DNA of 36,939 bases from Neorhizobium sp. UBA7851 (GTDB lineage: Bacteria > Pseudomonadota > Alphaproteobacteria > Rhizobiales > Rhizobiaceae): the NCBI GenBank assembly GCA_002500765.1, contig DLSX01000001.1:335-37273 (forward strand), in the 5' to 3' direction. Below the pieces are notes generated by a model. It did no database searches. It was given only the letters and a program-made list of their open reading frames with translations, and was not told the DNA's origin. Both the position numbers and the translations under genes were made by a program. Shown here in pieces: positions 32,399 to 36,939 of this stretch (position 1 is the stretch's first letter; the number at the start of each line of letters is the position of its first letter).

Positions 32399-33100
32399 AT
32401 GTCCAAGCTCGAAGTCCTGACCCCGAAGAACAGCCAGCTCATCTTCATCGACCAGCAGCCGCAGATGGCTTTCGGCGTCCAGTCGATGGATCGCCAGGTT
32501 CTGAAGAACAATGTCGTCGGCCTTGCCAAGGCAGCCAAGATCTTCAACGTGCCCACTACCATTACCACGGTCGAGACGCTTTCCTTCTCCGGCCACACGT
32601 TCCCGGAACTGCTGTCGGTCTTTCCTGAAAACGATATCCTCGAGCGTACCTCGATGAATTCCTGGGACGATCAGAACGTTCGTGACGCGCTCGACAAGAA
32701 TGCGGCGAATGGCGCCAAGAAGATCGTTGTCTCGGGCCTGTGGACCGAAGTCTGCAACACGACCTTCGCGCTGTCGGCAATGAACGACCGCTCCGACTTC
32801 GAAATCTACATGGTTGCCGATGCCTCCGGCGGCACGACGTCCGACGCCCACAAATACGCGATGGACCGCATGGTTCAGGCCGGCGTCATCCCGGTCACCT
32901 GGCAGCAGGTCCTGCTCGAATGGCAGCGCGACTGGGCGCACCGCGAAACCTATGACGCCGTCACCTCGCTCGCCAAGGAGCATTCCGGTGCCTACGGCAT
33001 GGGCATCGATTACGCCTATACCATGGTTCACGATGCAGCCGAGCGCGTCACCCACGGCAAGCGCATCGGCCCGAACCCAGCCCAGATCAACGGCAAGTAA
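32399..33100 (+). CDS. Isochorismatase-like (YcaC-type) cysteine hydrolase
   Basis: A 233-residue protein of the isochorismatase-like hydrolase fold, closest in pattern to YcaC-type proteins. Asp18 in IFIDQQPQMAF and nucleophile-like Cys119 in GLWTEVCNTTFALSA are two members of the usual Asp-Lys-Cys triad. Arg83 (ILERTSMNSWDD) stands in the region where many relatives have Lys. There is no signal peptide. Codon use is strongly biased (AAG, CTC, GTC), suggesting high expression. It is first in an operon with XapX and an amidohydrolase, separated from XapX by a strong stem. YcaC substrates are not established; amide or N-carbamoyl bonds are typical of the fold. Confidence 0.85.
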   Translation: MSKLEVLTPKNSQLIFIDQQPQMAFGVQSMDRQVLKNNVVGLAKAAKIFNVPTTITTVETLSFSGHTFPELLSVFPENDILERTSMNSWDDQNVRDALDKNAANGAKKIVVSGLWTEVCNTTFALSAMNDRSDFEIYMVADASGGTTSDAHKYAMDRMVQAGVIPVTWQQVLLEWQRDWAHRETYDAVTSLAKEHSGAYGMGIDYAYTMVHDAAERVTHGKRIGPNPAQINGK

Positions 33101-33112
33101 GGCCTGATGGAA

Positions 33113-33140
33113 CCGCTCCGATAAAACCTGATCGGAGCGG
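33113..33140 (+). promoter_or_regulatory. Strong hairpin between the hydrolase and XapX genes
   Basis: CCGCTCCGAT (33113-33122) pairs perfectly with ATCGGAGCGG (33131-33140) over eight bases. No T-run follows, so it is either a partial terminator or a stabiliser of the upstream message. It would let the hydrolase be made in excess of the two downstream proteins. Confidence 0.6.
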
Positions 33141-33167
33141 CTTCTGCATCACCGAGGAGGTATCGCA

Positions 33168-33458
33168 ATGAAAGTCTATCTTCTGTCGCTTGGCGCCGGT
33201 CTGCTGGTCGGCATCGTCTACAGCCTGCTCAATGTCCGTTCGCCCGCGCCCCCAGTCATCGCCCTGGTCGGTCTTCTCGGCATTCTCGTCGGCGAACAGA
33301 TCATTCCGCTGGCGAAAACGCTTCTGGCCAAGGAACCCGCGGCGATTTCGTGGATCCAGCAGATCAAGCCGCACATGTTCGGTCATCTGCCCAAAGGCAA
33401 TGAGCGCACCGCCGATCTCGCCGGCAGCCAGGTCTCGTCGACAAAGGAGCAGAGCTGA
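33168..33458 (+). CDS. XapX-domain small membrane protein
   Basis: This 96-residue protein starts after GAGGAGGTATCGCA. Residues 1-50 carry the XapX pattern: two helices with LSLGAGLLVGIVYSLLNVRSP, then PAPPVIALVGLLGILVGEQ. A polar tail of about 45 residues follows. The domain is named after a gene near xanthosine phosphorylase and has no known function. It lies between a YcaC-like hydrolase and an amidohydrolase, and its stop shares a base with the next ATG (TGATG). A membrane role for the pathway, such as substrate or product passage, is a guess. Confidence 0.85.
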   Translation: MKVYLLSLGAGLLVGIVYSLLNVRSPAPPVIALVGLLGILVGEQIIPLAKTLLAKEPAAISWIQQIKPHMFGHLPKGNERTADLAGSQVSSTKEQS

Positions 33459-35440
33459 TGCCGACACGCCGAACCCTTCTCGGCGCGGCGTCCAGCCTCG
33501 CCTTCCCGTCGCTTTTCTCCTCGGCCCGCGCTGCCGATCCCGTCAAAACCGGAACCGATACGATGCATCCCGACACTATTCTCCATAACGGCCGCGTCAC
33601 CACGCTCGACCGCACCAATCCCAATGCCACGGCCATCGCCGTCAAGGACGGCCTGTTCCAGGAGGTCGGCACCGATGCCGAGATCATGGCGCTTGCCGGC
33701 CCGCAGACGAAGATCGTCGATCTCAAGGGCAAGCGCGTCCTGCCCGGCCTGATCGACAACCACACCCACGTCGTTCGCGGCGGTCTCAACTACAATATGG
33801 AACTGCGCTGGGATGGCGTCCGGTCGCTCGCCGACGCCATGGATATGCTCAAGCGCCAGGTGGCGATCACGCCGGCACCGCAATGGGTGCGCGTCGTCGG
33901 CGGCTTCACCGAGCACCAGTTTACTGAGAAACGTCTGCCGACGATCGAGGAGATCAATGCGTTCGCCCCCGATACGCCGGTCTTCCTTCTGCACCTTTAT
34001 GATCGCGCACTTCTGAATGGTGCAGCGCTGCGCGCCGTCGGTTATACCCGTGACACGCCGGAGCCGCATGGCGGCGAGATCACCCGTGATGCCAATGGCA
34101 ATCCGACCGGCATGCTGATCGCAAAGCCCAATGCCGCGATCCTTTATTCGACACTTGCCAAGGGGCCAAAGCTTCCCCTGGATTATCAGGTCAATTCCAC
34201 CCGTCACTTCATGCGCGAACTCAATCGCCTCGGCGTCACGGGCGTTATCGATGCGGGCGGCGGCTTCCAGAATTATCCGGACGACTACGAAGTCATCCAG
34301 AAGCTTTCGGATGAAAACCAGCTCACCGTCCGCCTTGCCTACAATCTCTTCACCCAGAAGCCGAAGGAAGAGAAACAGGATTTCCTCAATTGGACGCAAT
34401 CGGTCAAATACAAGCAGGGCAACGATTATTTCCGTCACAACGGTGCCGGCGAAATGCTTGTCTTCTCCGCTGCCGATTTCGAGGATTTCCGCCAGCCGCG
34501 CCCGGAAATGGCACCGGAAATGGAAGGCGAGCTGGAAGAGGTCGTCCGGGTTCTGGCCGAAAACCGTTGGCCCTGGCGCATGCATGCCACCTATGACGAG
34601 ACCATCTCGCGTTCGCTCGATGTCTTTGAGAAGGTCAACAAGGATATCCCGCTCGAAGGCCTCAACTGGTTCTTCGACCATGCCGAAACCATTTCGGAAC
34701 GTTCGATCGACCGTATCGCGGCACTTGGCGGGGGTATCGCCACCCAGCACCGCATGGCCTATCAGGGCGAATATTTCGTCGAACGTTACGGCCATGGCGT
34801 TGCCGAAGCCACTCCGCCGATCCGCCGCATGCTCGACAAGGGCGTCAACGTCTCGGCCGGTACCGATGCTACTCGCGTTGCCTCCTATAATCCCTGGGTG
34901 TCTCTCTCCTGGATGGTAACCGGCAAGACGGTCGGCGGCATGCAGCTTTATCCGCGCGCCAATTGTCTCGACCGCGAAACCGCACTGCGCATGTGGACCG
35001 AAAAGGTCACTTGGTTCTCCAACGAGGAAGGCAAGAAGGGCCGTATCGAAAAAGGCCAGTTCGCCGATCTCGTCGTGCCGGACAAGGATTTCTTCGCTTG
35101 CGCCGAGGATGAGATCTCCTTCCTGACCTCGGACCTGACCATGGTCGGTGGCAAGATCGTTTATGGCGCCGGTGATTTTTCCGCGCTCGACGAAAGCAAC
35201 ATCCCGCCGGCCATGCCCGACTGGTCACCCGTCCGCAAATTCGGCGGTTACGCTGCCTGGGGCGAGCCGGAAGGCGCCGGTGCCCGTTCGCTGCGTCGCA
35301 CGGCGATCTCGACATGCGGCTGCGCCAGCGATTGCGGCGTCCATGGCCACGACCATGCCAGCGCCTGGACCTCGAAACTGCCGATCTCCGACCTGAAAGG
35401 TTTCTTCGGGGCGCTCGGCTGCTCCTGCTGGGCGGTGTGA
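33458..35440 (+). CDS. YtcJ-like amidohydrolase with Tat-type signal and Cys/His tail
   Basis: A 660-residue protein. A twin-arginine-type signal (TRRTLLGAASSLAFPSLF, cleavage near ARA at 23-25) points to export after folding. The amidohydrolase-3 (YtcJ) domain has DNHTHVVRGG (His102, His104), WRMHATYDE, FDHAETISE and SAGTDATR as metal-site motifs. The final 45 residues are unusual: Cys620, Cys622, Cys626, His629, His631 and His633, then Cys655 and Cys657 in GCSCWAV. This could be a metal-binding tail. The ATG overlaps the XapX stop by one base. YtcJ-family members cleave amide or formamide bonds, but the substrate here is unknown. Its link to the dioxygenase is through the shared LysR-type element. 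Confidence 0.87.
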   Translation: MPTRRTLLGAASSLAFPSLFSSARAADPVKTGTDTMHPDTILHNGRVTTLDRTNPNATAIAVKDGLFQEVGTDAEIMALAGPQTKIVDLKGKRVLPGLIDNHTHVVRGGLNYNMELRWDGVRSLADAMDMLKRQVAITPAPQWVRVVGGFTEHQFTEKRLPTIEEINAFAPDTPVFLLHLYDRALLNGAALRAVGYTRDTPEPHGGEITRDANGNPTGMLIAKPNAAILYSTLAKGPKLPLDYQVNSTRHFMRELNRLGVTGVIDAGGGFQNYPDDYEVIQKLSDENQLTVRLAYNLFTQKPKEEKQDFLNWTQSVKYKQGNDYFRHNGAGEMLVFSAADFEDFRQPRPEMAPEMEGELEEVVRVLAENRWPWRMHATYDETISRSLDVFEKVNKDIPLEGLNWFFDHAETISERSIDRIAALGGGIATQHRMAYQGEYFVERYGHGVAEATPPIRRMLDKGVNVSAGTDATRVASYNPWVSLSWMVTGKTVGGMQLYPRANCLDRETALRMWTEKVTWFSNEEGKKGRIEKGQFADLVVPDKDFFACAEDEISFLTSDLTMVGGKIVYGAGDFSALDESNIPPAMPDWSPVRKFGGYAAWGEPEGAGARSLRRTAISTCGCASDCGVHGHDHASAWTSKLPISDLKGFFGALGCSCWAV

Positions 35441-35489
35441 GGCTGGGGCATACGGGCCGTTGAAGATGGAATGCGAAGGGTCCGCCCAG

Positions 35490-35629
35490 CCGATCTCCCC
35501 CCTTGAGGGGGAGATGTCCGGCAGGACAGAGGGGGGTGCCCCCACCCGCTGTTCAGAATTGTCGAGCGTCCCGCCGTTAGCCCCCTCGATCATCTTCGAT
35601 GACATCTCCCCCTCAAGGGGGGAGATCGG
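35490..35629. repeat. 140-bp palindromic intergenic element with 29-bp terminal inverted repeats
   Basis: The left arm 35490-35518 (CCGATCTCCCCCC at its outer end) is the exact reverse complement of the right arm 35601-35629. The 82-base middle contains further short G/C-run symmetry. Each arm itself has a near-symmetric CTCCCCC/GGGGGAG core. No coding content, transposase or clear target duplication is seen. I associate this sequence type with repeated intergenic elements of rhizobia. It behaves like a MITE or a bidirectional end structure after the amidohydrolase. Confidence 0.75.
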
Positions 35630-35639
35630 AGCGTGTCCG

Positions 35640-35902
35640 TCGCCCTCGCTCGCATTCCTCGAACCGATGTCCTGGCTCAATGCGGCCGCGCTCGCGCGGG
35701 CAGAGGCGTCAGCCTTGCGGGTCGCATTGATGTTCTCAAATCCCTGCGCCTTCTTCCGGGACGTTTTCATTGCCTTTTCCGCCATGGACGCCGCTGCCCG
35801 ATATCTCGTCCGCTGGCTCTTGCCCTTCACGCCCAGGCCCAAATAGGCCGGCTGGGGGGCCTGTAAGTTTCCACTCCTGGAAAAGTCGTAAGGCTCTGTC
35901 AT
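35640..35902 (-). pseudogene. Truncated gene fragment, possibly start of a phage terminase
   Basis: An ATG at 35902 with a GAGGACAAGGCGA-type ribosome-binding site opens a frame inside the end of the upstream gene. It encodes about 85 residues of plausible coding sequence with good codon use (LQAPQPAYLGLGVKGKSQRT, then ARASAAALSQDIG) before running into the palindromic repeat at 35629. Beyond that the frame reads repeat sequence and antisense of the amidohydrolase. The ALSQDIG block reminds me of the N-terminus of phage terminase large subunits, but this is from memory and weak. The gene appears cut off next to the repeat. Confidence 0.4.
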
Positions 35903-36368
35903 TCGCCTTGTCCTCGATCATCTGAACGAAGCGAGCCTTCGCCTCATCATACCCGCCCTCGTCGGCCATCCGTTCGGCCTCGATCTCGCGATCGCGCGCC
36001 AACTGCCGTTGCAGGCTGTCGACCTTTTCGAGGGTGCGCACGATCAGGCTCATCGCATCGGTTGCCGCCTTCACGTCGGCGCGGGCCAGTTTCTGGGCCG
36101 CGTCATCGCCGTCACTGAGCGCCGCAGCGGCGCTTTCTCGCATCCTGCGGAAGGTGGAAAACTGCTCGCGCATCTCCACCGTCATCTCGTTCAAAAGGGT
36201 GCGCAGCGCATCAGCCGGCGAAATTGCGCCCTCCGCGGACTTCGTCTCAAGTACCGCCCGCGCAGCGCCCGCCAGTGCGGGATCGTCCATGGCAATGTCC
36301 TCGCCATAGGCCGGGCACTCCCGCCACGTCCCGAAAAGGGCAGGATCGAAATTGTCGAATTCATCCAT
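35736..36368 (-). CDS. Hypothetical protein, possible phage-derived
   Basis: A 210-residue soluble protein starting MDEFDNFDPALFGTW. It was not recognised with certainty. The centre (residues about 65-150) is rich in long amphipathic helix with coiled-coil character (MREQFSTFRRMRESAAAALS, LEKVDSLQRQLARDREIEAE). The last 50 residues overlap the start of the truncated gene in another frame and use rare codons (AGA, TTA, CTA, ATA). The true family sequence may therefore end earlier, or the tail is altered. An in-frame start 46 codons upstream is possible. Paired with the terminase-like fragment, a terminase small-subunit or packaging-related origin is conceivable. No other phage gene is in view. 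Confidence 0.5.
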   Translation of the reverse strand: MDEFDNFDPALFGTWRECPAYGEDIAMDDPALAGAARAVLETKSAEGAISPADALRTLLNEMTVEMREQFSTFRRMRESAAAALSDGDDAAQKLARADVKAATDAMSLIVRTLEKVDSLQRQLARDREIEAERMADEGGYDEAKARFVQMIEDKANDRALRLFQEWKLTGPPAGLFGPGREGQEPADEISGSGVHGGKGNENVPEEGAGI

Positions 36369-36580
36369 GGCAAAATCCCTGCCGCAAAACGGAAAACCGG
36401 CCGCCAGCCTCGCCGGCTGCAGCATTTCGTCCCTGTATCGCAATGTCGGATTAGAATTGTTTCCCGGGCCAGTTGCCCGAACTGACGCGCCCGAAATCAA
36501 GCGCACAACCTTCGAAGCTCCCCGCCATCGGCGCAGCTCTTCGACTATGCCTGAACCCTATCAAAGCGCCGTCACGCCGT

Positions 36581-36603
36581 CAAGGATTATTTTCCTATCC
36601 TTG
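36581..36603 (+). promoter_or_regulatory. Inverted repeat before the DapA-family gene
   Basis: CAAGGAT (36581-36587) and ATCCTTG (36597-36603) form a perfect 7-bp inverted repeat with a 9-base AT-rich spacer, centred about 103 bases before the ATG. It fits a dimeric regulator site. The responsible regulator is not in the window. Confidence 0.35.
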
Positions 36604-36694
36604 TGGTTTTATCGAAGCGGCAGCCGATCTTCGCTCTTGCGATGATCGGCCAATCCCTCATAGTGGCAACCCGTTCGTTTCGCCGGAGACCGAT

Positions 36695-36939
36695 ATGCCG
36701 ACCACGCCGCCCGCCTTTACCGGCCTTTCCGCTTTCCCGCTGACACCGGCAAACGAGGCCGGTCGCGTCGATACCGAAGCGCTTCAAACGCTTCTCGCGC
36801 GCATCGTCGACGCAAAAGCAAATTCGATCGGCCTGCTCGGCAGCACCGGAACCTATATGTATCTGTCCCGCGAGGAGCGCCGACGGGCGGTCGCCGCTGC
36901 CGTCGAATGTGTCGACGGCCGCATCCCCCTCATCGTCGG
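36695..36939 (+). CDS. Dihydrodipicolinate synthase/N-acetylneuraminate lyase-family protein, start only
   Basis: The frame begins at ATG 36695 (GGAG in the preceding CGCCGGAGACCG) and runs off the window after about 81 codons. FTGLSAFPLTPANEAGRVDT and the following ALQTLLARIVDAKANSIGLLGSTGTYMYLSREERR are typical of the first two strands of class I aldolase barrels of the DapA family. The usual GTTGE motif is replaced by GSTGTY, which argues against a true DapA and for another lyase or aldolase of the family. The Schiff-base lysine is outside the window. Confidence 0.85.
   Translation, partial: MPTTPPAFTGLSAFPLTPANEAGRVDTEALQTLLARIVDAKANSIGLLGSTGTYMYLSREERRRAVAAAVECVDGRIPLIV

Noticed and set aside
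1..36939. CRISPR arrays, tRNA or rRNA genes, insertion sequences with transposase
   Set aside because: No regularly spaced repeats, cloverleaf-type sequences, rRNA stretches or transposase motifs were seen on reading.

Overview
The window looks like chromosome or chromid DNA of a Rhizobiaceae-type alphaproteobacterium (Agrobacterium/Rhizobium group). Pointers are the GC-rich coding sequence, several sn-glycerol-3-phosphate/sugar-type ABC importers, dense LysR/AraC/GntR regulation, and a 140-bp palindromic intergenic repeat of a kind I associate with rhizobia. No rRNA, tRNA, CRISPR array, transposase or integrase was seen. The genus is an inference.

Layout. (1) 1-6179 (+): end of a neutral ceramidase-like gene, then a sugar ABC import operon (binding protein, two permeases, an AGE-superfamily epimerase-like enzyme, ATPase). 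Its promoter carries a LacI-type operator. (2) 6711-12881 (+): the atoSC two-component system followed by atoD-atoA-atoB for acetoacetate/short-chain acyl activation and thiolysis. A sigma-54 promoter and paired upstream sites lie between atoC and atoD. No atoE transporter gene is present. A small two-helix membrane protein follows. (3) 13640-28216: a large putative locus for an acidic (uronate-containing) oligosaccharide. The minus-strand operon reads permease, permease, GH88 unsaturated glucuronyl hydrolase, ATPase, YesL/DUF624 protein, binding protein, terminator, DUF2264 protein. Divergent from it are a heparinase II/III-family lyase and a discoidin-like protein, then a convergent FCD-type GntR regulator, an SMP-30-type lactonase and a two-domain hexapeptide-acyltransferase/toroid fusion. 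(4) 28236-35440: a LysR regulator divergent from a VOC-family ring-cleaving dioxygenase, an AraC sensor domain without a DNA-binding domain, a full AraC regulator, and an operon of YcaC-like hydrolase, XapX protein and YtcJ-like amidohydrolase. A 32-bp element with 28 identities sits upstream of both the dioxygenase and the YcaC-like hydrolase and suggests one LysR regulon. (5) 35441-36939: the palindromic repeat, a two-gene possible phage remnant, and the start of a dihydrodipicolinate synthase-family gene.

How it fits together. The two sugar importers feed cytoplasmic enzymes, since none of the epimerase-like, GH88, heparinase-like or DUF2264 proteins shows a signal peptide. Oligosaccharides would therefore be taken in and cut inside the cell. 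The most promising undescribed systems are the acidic oligosaccharide locus with its fusion protein, and the LysR-linked dioxygenase/hydrolase/XapX/amidohydrolase set. Functions were assigned by reading motifs; no database search was run.
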